Position numbers and translations under genes: made by a program. From Schaalia sp. ZJ405 (lineage in GTDB: Bacteria; Actinomycetota; Actinomycetes; Actinomycetales; Actinomycetaceae), in assembly GCF_011038885.2 (NCBI RefSeq), contig NZ_CP064952.1:1922001-1986000 (forward strand): 64,000 nt of DNA, in the 5' to 3' direction. Below, piece after piece: positions 25,300 through 34,265 of this stretch. How positions within the stretch are numbered: position 1 is the first letter of the stretch; every line of letters starts with the position of its first letter. The notes under the pieces are model-generated. The model did not search any database and had not been told where the DNA came from. It saw nothing but the letters and a program-made list of their open reading frames with translations.

Positions 25300-27044
25300 T
25301 GACGTTCCTCCACCTTCTTGTCACCAACAACGAGGACGCGGTCGACGTTGTCAATGGCTGCGCGTCGGTGCGCAATCATGAGGACTGTTCGCTGACGAGA
25401 TATCCGCTCAAGGGCCTGCACGATGAGCGCTTCACCGGTGAGGTCCACCTGGGATGTCGGTTCGTCAAGGAGAAGGATCGGACTGCGTTTGAGGAAAGCC
25501 CTGGCGATTGCCAGGCGCTGTGCCTGACCACCCGATAGTCGGGCACCGTGGTCGCCGACCTGCGTATTTAATCCGTCGGGGAAGGAACGAATCTCGTCGG
25601 CAAGGTTGGCCTGTGTGAGAGCTTCAATGAGTTCGTCGTCGCCTGCGTCAGGCGCTACCATCCGCAGGTTATCCGCGATGCTTCCGTTAAACAGGTAGGT
25701 GCGCTGCTCCACGACAGCCAGGTCACGGCGGATGGATGCGCCGCTGGCATAGTCAACATCATGGCCGAGGACGCGCACCTGACCTGATCGGGGTTCAAGG
25801 TAGCCCTGAATGACGGCTGACACAGTGGACTTTCCGATGCCTGAGGGACCGATGAGCGCGACCCTCTCCCCCGCGTTCACGTGCCAGGTTACGTGTTCAA
25901 TGAGGGTGGGGCCCTTAGGCCAGCCAACGGTGACGTCGGTGAATGAGAGGGCTGGTTCGGCCTCGTCCTCGTCCCCCTTGTGCTGACTGAGAGGCATCGG
26001 CGAGGACGACGTGCTCCTGGCCCGGTGAGAAGCCTCGGTGACCGCGTCTACCTCGCGTGCCAACGCAGAGAGTTGATTCTGCGTTGCCCGGCCACCGATG
26101 CCGATGTAGAAGAACTGACCGATGAGGTCGACTGGAGCCACCAGGATCATTGTGAGAATCAGGAGGGACAGTGCGCGACCCGGAGTGAGGGTTCCTGCGT
26201 TGACTCCGCTCGCACCGAGGAAGGTCGCGAGCAGCACCGCCACCATTGAAAAAATGATGTCCATGAAGAAGATCAGCGACTGGTTTCCCGCAAGTAGCCG
26301 CATGATTGTTCTGCGGTGGATTTCATTCTCGCGAGCGAGGTCCTTCGCATAGGCTTTGCCGGCACCCGCGTAGATGAGCGATTCTAGAGCGCCGATCCCC
26401 TGAAGAAAGGACTGGCGCAAAAAGGTCTGTGACCCGCGGAAACTCCGACCCGCCGCACGTGTGGACTTGTTGAACACCTCCATCAGCAATGGGCCAACGA
26501 CAACGAGAAGCACCATGAGCCCAGCCGCCACCCAGGAAACAGCGAAACCGATGACGAGGCAGACGATGATCGGCGATGAAAATGAAGCGAGAGTGGCGGA
26601 AAGGAAACCTCCACGATAGCGGGCTGCACGCATCGCTCCGTTCGTTGCAAGATCAAGCATTCGTCCGGAGCGATCCTTCAGGCGAGTTGGCCCCAGAGCA
26701 AACCACGCGTCCTGAGTCAGTCGACGAAATTCACGTTCCGTTTGCGCCTGTGTTGTCAGCGAGTGCGAGACCGCGCAGGCTGACATTACGGCGGCAAGAC
26801 CACTCCACAGGAATGTCATCACCCACCACTGTGGAGCAAGGACCCCTCCGCCACGTGCGGTGTCCACCCCGGATCCGATCCACACCGCTGCTAAGGATGC
26901 TGCGAGCACTGAACTCCATCGGTAGGCGACCTGGAGATAGGTGTCTTTCCTGGCAACCGCCGAGGTGACGCGCGGATGGAGAGGGGTTTTCGGGCGTTTT
27001 CTCGAAGAACCCGGCGCGGTGCCAGAAGTGTTGCGTGTACTCAC
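25296..27044 (-). CDS. ABC exporter, first half (CydD-like permease-ATPase fusion)
   Basis: 582 residues from GTG 27044, which has GAGGAG eight bases upstream; an earlier in-frame start would add a region without ribosome site. Six-helix membrane domain (about 35-310) and ATPase domain (about 355-582): Walker A GPSGIGKST, signature LSGGQAQRLAIARAF, Walker B ILLLDEPTS and H-loop LMIAHRRAAID. Both ATPase sites of the pair look competent. The linker between domains holds a dispersed motif copy encoding KGDEDEAEP, as if the sequence had been added in a tolerant loop. Preceded by the nlpC terminator hairpin region. Confidence 0.88.
   Translation of the reverse strand: MSTRNTSGTAPGSSRKRPKTPLHPRVTSAVARKDTYLQVAYRWSSVLAASLAAVWIGSGVDTARGGGVLAPQWWVMTFLWSGLAAVMSACAVSHSLTTQAQTEREFRRLTQDAWFALGPTRLKDRSGRMLDLATNGAMRAARYRGGFLSATLASFSSPIIVCLVIGFAVSWVAAGLMVLLVVVGPLLMEVFNKSTRAAGRSFRGSQTFLRQSFLQGIGALESLIYAGAGKAYAKDLARENEIHRRTIMRLLAGNQSLIFFMDIIFSMVAVLLATFLGASGVNAGTLTPGRALSLLILTMILVAPVDLIGQFFYIGIGGRATQNQLSALAREVDAVTEASHRARSTSSSPMPLSQHKGDEDEAEPALSFTDVTVGWPKGPTLIEHVTWHVNAGERVALIGPSGIGKSTVSAVIQGYLEPRSGQVRVLGHDVDYASGASIRRDLAVVEQRTYLFNGSIADNLRMVAPDAGDDELIEALTQANLADEIRSFPDGLNTQVGDHGARLSGGQAQRLAIARAFLKRSPILLLDEPTSQVDLTGEALIVQALERISRQRTVLMIAHRRAAIDNVDRVLVVGDKKVEERQ
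25961..25977 (-). repeat. Dispersed GACGAGGACGA motif
   Basis: Minus strand GGGGGACGAGGACGAGG inside the linker of the CydD-like gene (encodes GDEDEA). Confidence 0.8.
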
Positions 27045-27147
27045 GAACGTTCTCCTCAGTGTGAATGCTGAACTCGCTGGATCAGTATTCCACAGAACTT
27101 TGGTTGTCCTAACTGTTGTCCTCGGAACACGAAACTGCCGACACACA

Positions 27148-27179
27148 TGTGCCCGCCGAACCAAGGTTCGGCGGGCACA
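27148..27179 (-). terminator. Terminator after the NlpC/P60 gene
   Basis: TGTGCCCGCCGAACC and GGTTCGGCGGGCACA form a 15-bp perfect stem with an AA loop, 21 bp past the stop at 27200. Confidence 0.85.
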
Positions 27180-27199
27180 CCCCTGAAAGGAAAACGGAA

Positions 27200-27928
27200 T
27201 CAGTAACGAACGAAGTATCCGCCTCCACGCACAGCGGCAACGGTTGACAGCTGCCCCGGATAGGTGGCTTCCACCATCATGCCGTTACCCACGTAGATCG
27301 CGACGTGACCGGGGTAGGCAACAACGTCACCGGGCTGCGGGGTTGACACGACCGTGCCACCTGCGGCGATTGCGTCGGAGGTACGGGCAACGGAGATTCC
27401 TGCCTGAGCGTAGGCGTACTGAACCAGACCAGAGCAGTCAAGGCCGGCGAGGGATGAACCGCCGTACACGTAGGGAATACCCGTCAGAGCCAGAGCGATC
27501 GACGCAATGTCGGATCCGGCAGCGTTGACTCGCGCTTCCGTAGCGGCGGCCGAGGCAATCTCGGCGCGCACTTCGGAGCGGTCAGCTGCGGTCTCTTGCT
27601 CGGCCGGAGCTGCGGCACCGGGAGCTTCAGCGGTAGCGGAAATCTCGTCCTCAGTCCAGGCGATATCTGGAACATCCACCGTGGTGACGTTGCCAACGGC
27701 AATCGTCGTGGAGGTGAGGTCAGCAGCGCGAGCGCTTTCCTGCGCAGCGTTGACCGGTGCCGCGTTCGCGGTACCAGCAACAACGGCTGTCAGTGCAAGG
27801 CCAGTGGCTGACGCAAAAGCGGTCGGACGGATGGCGTTCAGTGAAGTAAGAGTGTCGGCCAGATCAGCGATCGGAGTGATCGGACGGCGCGCCATGCGGT
27901 GGCGCGGGACGTGCCTGACTGTTGTCAC
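27200..27928 (-). CDS. Secreted NlpC/P60 peptidoglycan hydrolase
   Basis: 242 residues. The N-terminal half has a twin-basic start and a hydrophobic segment ending NAAPVNA (about 38-62), a signal region, followed by an Ala-rich acidic linker. Residues about 135-242 are the NlpC/P60 domain with catalytic Cys in LDCSGLVQYAY, His in GDVVAYPGHVAIYVG, and typical IPYVYGGSS. Such enzymes cut peptide stems of peptidoglycan. It starts at GTG 27928 behind a ydaO-type c-di-AMP riboswitch, the usual control of wall hydrolases in actinobacteria, linking its expression to turgor and second messenger. Confidence 0.93.
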   Translation of the reverse strand: MTTVRHVPRHRMARRPITPIADLADTLTSLNAIRPTAFASATGLALTAVVAGTANAAPVNAAQESARAADLTSTTIAVGNVTTVDVPDIAWTEDEISATAEAPGAAAPAEQETAADRSEVRAEIASAAATEARVNAAGSDIASIALALTGIPYVYGGSSLAGLDCSGLVQYAYAQAGISVARTSDAIAAGGTVVSTPQPGDVVAYPGHVAIYVGNGMMVEATYPGQLSTVAAVRGGGYFVRY

Positions 27929-27947
27929 GTGCGTTGTTTCTCCTTGG

Positions 27948-28081
27948 TGAACCTACGAGGTCAGCTGTCGGATTCGGGTAGGAGACCCGGTTCGAGAACT
28001 CGAACTTCACCCCTAGATCCTTACGGATCGCAATTGGTTCCCCCGTGTTGGACGTGTTTTTCAGCGTTTCCAATGTCCAAC
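27948..28081 (-). ncRNA. c-di-AMP (ydaO/yuaA) riboswitch
   Basis: On the minus strand, in order: CGCTGAA, CACGGGGGAACCAATTG, AGGGGTGAAGTTCGA, GGGTCTCCTACCCGAATCC and GACAGCTGACCTCGTAGG. These are the conserved blocks of the ydaO class, in the right order and spacing, between the promoter side and the ribosome site of the NlpC/P60 gene. Binding of c-di-AMP turns expression off in characterised examples. The 5' boundary is approximate. Confidence 0.9.
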
Positions 28082-28208
28082 TTCGGTGCTTGGAAAGCTG
28101 TGTGATCCCGTTGATCGATATGAACTCTATACCCAAGAGCCCACGAATGTCACGCATTGATAACGATCTGTCGAAACTTTCACCGTTTCGCGCGGCATTG
28201 CACGAATG

Positions 28209-28892
28209 TCAGGACGTCACCGGCTCAACAAATAGGTGCGGAATCAGGGCATTTGGAAGGGAAACCTGCCCCAGCGAGCACCCGTCCTCGTCAATTGAGG
28301 AAAGCGTCACAAAATGAGACTCAGGGCAGATGTCGACCAGTGAGCCAGGCATGATGCCCGCAGCTTGGAAGGACTCCAGAAGAGAAGGCTCGGCCTGAAT
28401 CGGCTCACCAATGCGCGAGATCCTCATCGTTCCACGCTGGTCACTCCGCACCGTCAGCTCAAGTGATTCCCCACGTTTTTCCCACGCCCGGCCAGGAATC
28501 GCATTCCCGTAGGGATCTGTCTGAGGGGATTGCAAAAGCTCCTCAAGGTGCTTTTCAACGTCATCGGACATCACGTGTTCCCAACGGCACGCTTCCTCAT
28601 GGACCTCATGCCAGTCGAGGCCGATGACATCGAGGAGAAGCCTTTCGGCGAGCCGGTGTTTACGCAGAACTTCGATGGCGTGTGCGCGCCCCTCCTCGGT
28701 CAGTTCCAGGCGCCGGTCACCCATCACGTGAAGGAGACCTGAGCGTTCCATACGCGCCACCGTTTGCGAAACAGTTGGGCCCGAGTGACCCAGTCGCTCA
28801 ACGATGCGGGCGCGCAGAGGCGTCACCCCGTCCTCTTCCATTTCGAGGATGGTCTTGAGGTACATCTCTGTGGTGTCGATGAGTTCCGCCAC
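28209..28892 (-). CDS. IdeR/DtxR-type iron-dependent repressor
   Basis: 227 residues from GTG 28892, preceded by AAAGGA. The N-terminal helix-turn-helix (about 25-50) is followed by the metal-binding and dimer domain with EEACRWEHVMSDDVE, which has the Cys, Glu and His ligands of DtxR/IdeR, and LAERLLLDVIGLDWHEVHEEA. The C-terminal SH3-like domain is present. The protein represses siderophore and iron-uptake genes when Fe2+ is bound. The frame contains a motif copy near its 3' end (28281-28300) encoding SSIDEDG. Together with the MntR-like gene at the left edge it gives the cell separate iron and manganese sensors. Confidence 0.92.
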   Translation of the reverse strand: MAELIDTTEMYLKTILEMEEDGVTPLRARIVERLGHSGPTVSQTVARMERSGLLHVMGDRRLELTEEGRAHAIEVLRKHRLAERLLLDVIGLDWHEVHEEACRWEHVMSDDVEKHLEELLQSPQTDPYGNAIPGRAWEKRGESLELTVRSDQRGTMRISRIGEPIQAEPSLLESFQAAGIMPGSLVDICPESHFVTLSSIDEDGCSLGQVSLPNALIPHLFVEPVTS

Positions 28893-29097
28893 GATACCGA
28901 TCCTTTCCGCGCGCTGCCGATGGCCAGTTGACCCGGTCCTTCCAGGATACGGCCAGTTCAACCCACATGTGGGTCACAGGACGTTTTCTCCCGAACCGCG
29001 CGCCCTCAATGATCCACTGACGCATCTGCGCCGACGTAATATCTTCACCGTCGTGTCATGGAATTCGCTCTGGCACATGCTGAGATACATTTTCTTC

Positions 29098-30228
29098 ATG
29101 AACACTTTGCCGCCGCTGCCTCCCGAACTCCTCCCCCACGACGGACGTTTCGGATGCGGCCCTTCCCGCATTCGTCCCGAGCAGATTGATGCTCTGCGTC
29201 GGCCTCTCATCATGGGAACGTCACACCGTCAAGAGCCCGTGAAGAACATCGTCAACTCCATTCGACAGGGACTTACAGACCTCTTCTCACTGCCATCGGG
29301 GTACGAGGTCGCTCTGGGCAACGGTGGTGCCACCGCTTTCTGGGATATGGCCGCGGCCTCGCTGATTCGCCGTCGCGCCCACTGCGCAGTTTTCGGCGAG
29401 TTCGGCGCAAAGTTCGCCGAGGAAATCCGACGGGCCCCGCATCTGGTGGCCCCCATCGTCACCGAGGCACCCGCCGGGCAGCTTGCGCGTATTTCTCTAG
29501 ACGAGGACGAGGCCGACACCCCCGCCGACACCTTCGTCTATCCGCATCACGAAACGTCAACGGGTGTTGTCTCACCGGTGTACCGATGCGGGAACGCAGA
29601 CGCGCTCACCCTTGTTGACGGCACATCAATTGCCGGGGCGATGAGCGTTGATCTGTCACAAAGCGACGCCTACTACTTTTCCCCACAGAAAGTCTTCGGC
29701 TCCGATGGGGGCCTGTGGGTAGCGATCCTGTCTCCAGCTGCTCTCCAACGCGCGGAGGAACTCAATGGGGCCACCGACCGATGGATCCCGAAGTTCCTCA
29801 ACGTGTCATCAGCTGTGGCACAGTCGCGCAAGAATCAAACATTGAATACTCCGGCGATCGCCACCTTGGTGATGATGGATCAGCAGATTCAGTGGATGCT
29901 CGCCCAGGGCGGTCTAGAGACGATGGAACGCCGTGCTCGTCAGTCCTCAGATCTTCTCTATGCGTGGGCTGAGTCATCATCGGTTGCTCACCCATTTGTT
30001 GAGGCTCCTGAGTTGCGTTCCCCCGTCGTCGTCACCATCGAATTCGATGAGGTCGTTGATGCGAAAGCGATTGCCTCTCACCTGCGCCGTCAGGGAATCG
30101 TCGACATTAACGCCTACCGCGGGGTTGGGAGGAATCAGCTGCGCATCGGCACGTGGCCAGCAACAGATCTTGAGGACGTTGATGCACTTATTGGGTGCCT
30201 TGATTTCGTCCTCGAGCATGCCCTGTAG
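29098..30228 (+). CDS. serC: Phosphoserine aminotransferase
   Basis: 376 residues, PLP-dependent class V aminotransferase of the actinobacterial SerC type: FGCGPSRIRPEQIDAL at the start, GTSHRQEPVKNIV, and the PLP-lysine region YFSPQKVFGSDGGLW. It converts 3-phosphohydroxypyruvate to phosphoserine with glutamate. ATG 29098 has no ribosome site, but TACATT lies at 29086-29091, six bases before it, fitting leaderless transcription. The frame is open far upstream, across the ideR start, but that part has no homology. Codon stretch LDEDEADT comes from a motif copy. Confidence 0.93.
   Translation: MNTLPPLPPELLPHDGRFGCGPSRIRPEQIDALRRPLIMGTSHRQEPVKNIVNSIRQGLTDLFSLPSGYEVALGNGGATAFWDMAAASLIRRRAHCAVFGEFGAKFAEEIRRAPHLVAPIVTEAPAGQLARISLDEDEADTPADTFVYPHHETSTGVVSPVYRCGNADALTLVDGTSIAGAMSVDLSQSDAYYFSPQKVFGSDGGLWVAILSPAALQRAEELNGATDRWIPKFLNVSSAVAQSRKNQTLNTPAIATLVMMDQQIQWMLAQGGLETMERRARQSSDLLYAWAESSSVAHPFVEAPELRSPVVVTIEFDEVVDAKAIASHLRRQGIVDINAYRGVGRNQLRIGTWPATDLEDVDALIGCLDFVLEHAL
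29500..29514 (+). repeat. Dispersed GACGAGGACGA motif
   Basis: GACGAGGACGAGGCC within serC, encoding DEDEA in a surface-type stretch. Confidence 0.8.
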
Positions 30229-30252
30229 AGTTTGGGTTTTTCACCAGGAACT

Positions 30253-30268
30253 CATTGACGAGGACGAG
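30253..30268 (+). repeat. Dispersed motif, ATTG-flanked class
   Basis: CATTGACGAGGACGAG in the gap between convergent serC and the MFS gene. Confidence 0.8.
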
Positions 30269-30302
30269 TCGCGTTTGCGGGCTCCGGCCGTGAGCTGTTG
30301 AT

Positions 30303-30354
30303 CGGGCTAGTTGCTGACCTGAGCTAGTTACTCACCGGGCTAGTTGCTGACCTG
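30303..30354. repeat. 33-bp-period direct repeat at the 3' end of the MFS gene
   Basis: CGGGCTAGTTGCTGACCTG occurs at 30303-30321 and 30336-30354; a third related piece lies between. Each unit carries the gene's terminal codons and TAG stop on the minus strand. Confidence 0.85.
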
Positions 30355-31656
30355 GGCACGACGCTGCCCCTCGGTGTTTTCCTCAACGATTCGGGCCCTC
30401 TCAACCGGCCCCTCAATGGTGACGGAACGGCGCGACCGCGACAGACGCAGGTGAAGATCCCAGTATTTCTTCGCCCAGAGCGCGCAGACGATCGCCACGA
30501 GCACCGAAGCGATACCTCCGACGAGGATTGACCAGCGCGCACCCCAGGTCTCACCGATCCACCCAACAAGCGGTGAGCCGATCGGTGTGACACCGAGGAA
30601 AATCATCGAGTAGAGAGCCATGACGCGTCCTCGCATGGACTCATCGGTTGTCATCTGGATCGTTGCGTTCGCGGCGGTAATCATCGTGAGCATCGCAAGG
30701 CCCGTGGGCAGACACAGCAGTGCGAACGACCAGTACGTTGGCGACAAGCCGAGAAAAATCTCCGCGATTCCATACAGTCCGGCGGCAATGATGATCATCC
30801 GCATACGCGGGAGCCGACGTCGCGCGGCCAGGAGCGATCCAACGAGCGCCCCGGTCGCCATGAACGAGGAGAGAATGCCGTACTCTCCGGCTTGTTTCCC
30901 AAAGACTTCGGTCGCCATAAGTGCCGACGTCAGTTGAAAATTCATACCCAACGCGGACACCACGGCAACGGTGACAAGAATGACGATGATGTCGGGGCGG
31001 TGACGCACGTAGCGTATTCCCTCACGGATCTGGCCTTTTTGACGCGGCACTCTCCTGCGGGGAACCAGCTCGTCCTCGCGAATGAGAGCAAGGGCCACGA
31101 CGGGAGCAAGGAAGAGCACGGCGTTGATGATCAACACCCAGCCGATGCCGACCCATTGAATGAGAAGACCGGAGACCGCCGGCCCGATCATACGCGCGGT
31201 GTTGAATGCCGTTGAGTTCAGGCCGACGGCATTGGGGAGGTCGGTCACTGTGACGAGTTCGGAAACAAAGGCCTGCCGAGCCGGAGAGTCCAACGCGGAG
31301 ACAACGCCACCGATGAATGCGAGAACGTAGACGTGCCATAGCTGCGCCGAATTCGTCAGGACGAGGACACCGAGGATCAATCCGAGCAACCCCGTGACCA
31401 ACTGCGTGAATTGGAGGAGGTGGCGCCGATTCATTCGGTCGGCAAGTACTCCGGCCCACGGCGAAAGGAAAATCATGGGAAGGAACTGCAGGGCGGTGAC
31501 GACGCCGACCTGCACCCCCGAGTTGGACGTGAGAACAGTGAGAACCAGCCAATCCTGAGCAACTCTCTGCATCCAGGAACCGGTGGACGCGATGATATTT
31601 GCGCCGAACCACAGTCGGAAGTTGACGTAGCGCAGCGAGTGAAATGTTTTCGACAT
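30340..31656 (-). CDS. MFS transporter (EntS/MFS_3-type)
   Basis: 438 residues with about 12 hydrophobic segments. The loop LADRMNRRHLLQFTQ after helix 2 is the MFS motif A variant DRxxRR, and ARQAFVSELVTVTDLPNAVGLNSTAFNTARMIGP is characteristic of the MFS_3/EntS group (siderophore or drug exporters). The C-terminal tail is charged and cytoplasmic (about 400-438). Substrate not determinable. ATG 31656 is supported by AAAGGATC upstream. Convergent with serC. Confidence 0.88.
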   Translation of the reverse strand: MSKTFHSLRYVNFRLWFGANIIASTGSWMQRVAQDWLVLTVLTSNSGVQVGVVTALQFLPMIFLSPWAGVLADRMNRRHLLQFTQLVTGLLGLILGVLVLTNSAQLWHVYVLAFIGGVVSALDSPARQAFVSELVTVTDLPNAVGLNSTAFNTARMIGPAVSGLLIQWVGIGWVLIINAVLFLAPVVALALIREDELVPRRRVPRQKGQIREGIRYVRHRPDIIVILVTVAVVSALGMNFQLTSALMATEVFGKQAGEYGILSSFMATGALVGSLLAARRRLPRMRMIIIAAGLYGIAEIFLGLSPTYWSFALLCLPTGLAMLTMITAANATIQMTTDESMRGRVMALYSMIFLGVTPIGSPLVGWIGETWGARWSILVGGIASVLVAIVCALWAKKYWDLHLRLSRSRRSVTIEGPVERARIVEENTEGQRRAQVSN

Positions 31657-31690
31657 CCTGTGATCCTTTCTCGCTGCTTCATCTGTGCGT

Positions 31691-31705
31691 CATTGACGAG
31701 GACGA
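31691..31705 (+). repeat. Dispersed motif, ATTG-flanked class
   Basis: CATTGACGAGGACGA in the leader between the MFS start and the purine-permease terminator. Confidence 0.8.
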
Positions 31706-31802
31706 ACGATCCCCCTTGCGTACTGTCAGGCACCTTGCCCTCGTTGGGACTTTCGGCGCATCTGCGCATCTGTGTCTGAACGCGGCCTCTTTTACCAAGG
31801 AT

Positions 31803-31841
31803 ACGAAGACCCCGCGAGATTGTCTCCCGCGGGGTCTTCGT
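31803..31841 (-). terminator. Terminator of the purine permease gene
   Basis: ACGAAGACCCCGCG (31803-31816) and CGCGGGGTCTTCGT (31828-31841) form a 14-bp perfect stem, 18 bp past the permease stop. Confidence 0.85.
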
Positions 31842-31859
31842 CAGGTTCTTCGTGACGAA

Positions 31860-33317
31860 TCAGGCGAAGAGCGCCTCGATCGGTCCGAGGAGGAAGTAAA
31901 TGATGAAGAGGAGCGCAACGAACCACATGAGCGGGTGCACCTTCTTCACCTTTCCACACGCAACCATCAGGACAACGTAGGTTAGGAAGCCAACGCCAAT
32001 GCCGACGGTAATCGAGTAGCCGAACGGCATGAACGCGAGCGTCATGAACGCCGGCAGTCCAATTTCGGGCTTCGTCCAGTCAATGTCAGTGACCTGAGTC
32101 ATCATGAGGAAGCCAACGAAGACGAGGGCGGTTGACGCAGCCTCAGTTGGGACAACCTGGACGAGTGGAGCAAAGAACGTTGACAGAAGGAAGAGAAGAC
32201 CGGTGACAACGGAAGCAAGGCCCGTGCGTGCACCCTCGCCCACACCGGATGCGGATTCAATGTAGGAGGTGTTCGACGAAACACCGCCGACACCACCAGC
32301 GAACGCCGCGAGGGAGTCAACAACGAGGATCTGGCGTGTACGCGGAGGATTGCCGTCCTTGTCAAGGAGGTTTCCTTCCGCGCCCACGGCGACCATCGTG
32401 CCCATCGTGTCGAAGAAGTCGGCGAGCATCAGCGAGAAGATCAGAAGAATAACGGCAACGAGGTTGAGTTTGCCGAAAGCTCCGAAGAAGTCAACCTTGC
32501 CGAGGGTGTCGAACACGGGAATCTGAACCGGCGATCCCTGCAGCGCGGGCACACCCTGCTTCCATCCAGTGAGGTTCTCAGCGCCTTGTTCAGCCGAAAA
32601 CGCGCCGATCTTCGCCACGGCCTCGACAATCACCGCGAGGACTGTCGAGGCGAGGATCGAGATGAAGACAGCGCCTTTGACATTGCGGACGTACAGGATG
32701 AACATGAGGAACAGGCCGAAGATGAAGACGAACATCGGCCATCCGGTGATTGAACCGGAGATTCCGAACTCAACGGGAGTTGCTCCGGTGCGGATGATGC
32801 CGGCGTTGACCAACCCAACCAGCGCGATGAACAGGCCAAGGCCCACGGTAATCGCGGTCTTGAGGTACTGCGGGACCGCACGGAACACCGCCTCACGGAA
32901 GCCCGTGAGAACAAGAAGCAGAATGAGAATGCCTTCCCAGGCAACCAGGCCCATAGCCTCGCCGTAGGTCAAGCCTTGGCCGAGGACCAGAGTGAAGGCA
33001 ACGATGGCGTTGAGCCCGAGGCCCGCAGCCAGCGCAAGCGGGTAGTTGGCAATGACACCCATGAGGATTGTCATGATGCCGGCAACAAGCGCCGTTCCGG
33101 CAGCGATACCGCCCGTCGTGATGCTTCCATCGTCAGGAAGCGCCGCTCCGAGGATCGACGGGTTGACGACGAGGATGTAGGCCATCGCGAAGAAGGTGAC
33201 GATACCGCCGCGGATTTCTCGACCGATGGTCGAACCGCGCTCGGAGATGTGGAAGAAATGATCGATTGACTGTGCGGCCACATTTTGGGATGGGGCGGCC
33301 TTTTGCTTTGTGCTCAC
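31860..33317 (-). CDS. NCS2-family adenine/guanine/hypoxanthine permease (AzgA-like)
   Basis: 485 residues with about 13 membrane segments. The N-terminus FHISERGSTIGREIRGGIVTFFAMAYILVVNP and the segment LADFFDTMGTMVAVGAEG followed by SNTSYIESASGVGEGARTGL are diagnostic of the AzgA/PbuG branch of nucleobase:cation symporters. It imports purine bases. The 33318-33443 upstream gap shows no clear purine riboswitch. Monocistronic, with its own terminator. Confidence 0.92.
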   Translation of the reverse strand: MSTKQKAAPSQNVAAQSIDHFFHISERGSTIGREIRGGIVTFFAMAYILVVNPSILGAALPDDGSITTGGIAAGTALVAGIMTILMGVIANYPLALAAGLGLNAIVAFTLVLGQGLTYGEAMGLVAWEGILILLLVLTGFREAVFRAVPQYLKTAITVGLGLFIALVGLVNAGIIRTGATPVEFGISGSITGWPMFVFIFGLFLMFILYVRNVKGAVFISILASTVLAVIVEAVAKIGAFSAEQGAENLTGWKQGVPALQGSPVQIPVFDTLGKVDFFGAFGKLNLVAVILLIFSLMLADFFDTMGTMVAVGAEGNLLDKDGNPPRTRQILVVDSLAAFAGGVGGVSSNTSYIESASGVGEGARTGLASVVTGLLFLLSTFFAPLVQVVPTEAASTALVFVGFLMMTQVTDIDWTKPEIGLPAFMTLAFMPFGYSITVGIGVGFLTYVVLMVACGKVKKVHPLMWFVALLFIIYFLLGPIEALFA

Positions 33318-33443
33318 CTGCTTAATACTGCCTCTAAAGATATGAAAGCGTCCAATATCACCGTAGTGAGATAGGACAACCTTGATCAGGCCGTCATCAG
33401 TTCAGCTCTCAAACCACCCGCAGATCCATCAAAACGTAGGACT

Positions 33444-34265
33444 TTAGGCGCGGGGCATCGGCTCCGTGTCGATCGCTGCGTCGTTGAGATGCGAGGGACG
33501 TACGGGCCACTGCGTTGAGTTCTTTGGTACATCCGTTTCTGAATGTGCACCACACGTGTGATCGAGGCTGACGACGCGACCATCGTCATGAGCCCACTCA
33601 TTGGCGCACACACCGAAAACGGTGCGCATCTGACCCGACATTTTCACAAGGAACCCGCACGTCGAACAGGTATTACGGGGACGGCGACCGGATTTGGGGC
33701 CCTGTTCAGAGGAGTACCAGCGGGCAATGGCCTGCTCACGTCCTTCCTCGGAGAGGACGCGGGGCCGTCCCAATCCGAGTTCCCTGATGAGGGGCAGATC
33801 CACATCGTCCGAGGTATCTTCAAGTCCTGATTCCAGCCGGGGGTCGTCAGCCTGATAGGGAATCGTATCTTCGCGACCATAGTCGCCCGGGCGCAGGCGT
33901 TCTTCCCACGGAACCCATTCGGGGGCAAGTAATGCCCCATCCTTCGGGATCATGTCGACTTCGCAGACGGTGACGTTCTTCGAGCGCGGAACCCGCGCGA
34001 TGGTTACCGCCCAGACCCAGCCGCGATACCCGGGGTTGTCAACGGCGAACCAGTGTGTGCCCAGACGTTCGGACTCCATGATGAATCCGACATGCTGCCC
34101 AACGGGGTGTGGGTGGGCAATTGTCTCCGCGGCTGCCTGAGCCACGTCAATGGCAGCTTCAAGGACAGCGTCTTTACGTACGACGCGAGCCCGCGGCGCA
34201 CGCCCAGCATCCTTCGCAGATTCAGCGTGTGCCGCGCGTTCGGTGGTCGGTGGTGATTTAGGCAT
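33444..34265 (-). CDS. DUF3027 domain protein
   Basis: 273 residues from ATG 34265. Matches the actinobacterial DUF3027 family: QAAAETIAHPHPVGQHVGF, HWFAVDNPGYRGWVWAVTIAR and the Cys-rich end NTCSTCGFLVKMSGQMRTVFGVCANEW...DHTCGAHSE, which has four or five Cys able to bind zinc. Its start overlaps the cold-shock gene by eight bases, so the two are coupled, an arrangement conserved in the phylum. Function unknown; an RNA-linked role is suggested only by the partner. Confidence 0.88.
   Translation of the reverse strand: MPKSPPTTERAAHAESAKDAGRAPRARVVRKDAVLEAAIDVAQAAAETIAHPHPVGQHVGFIMESERLGTHWFAVDNPGYRGWVWAVTIARVPRSKNVTVCEVDMIPKDGALLAPEWVPWEERLRPGDYGREDTIPYQADDPRLESGLEDTSDDVDLPLIRELGLGRPRVLSEEGREQAIARWYSSEQGPKSGRRPRNTCSTCGFLVKMSGQMRTVFGVCANEWAHDDGRVVSLDHTCGAHSETDVPKNSTQWPVRPSHLNDAAIDTEPMPRA

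Noticed and set aside
23524..27044. Naming the ABC pair cydDC
   Set aside because: Domain layout fits, but no cydAB lies nearby and no substrate-specific residues can be read, so a heterodimeric exporter is all that is supported.
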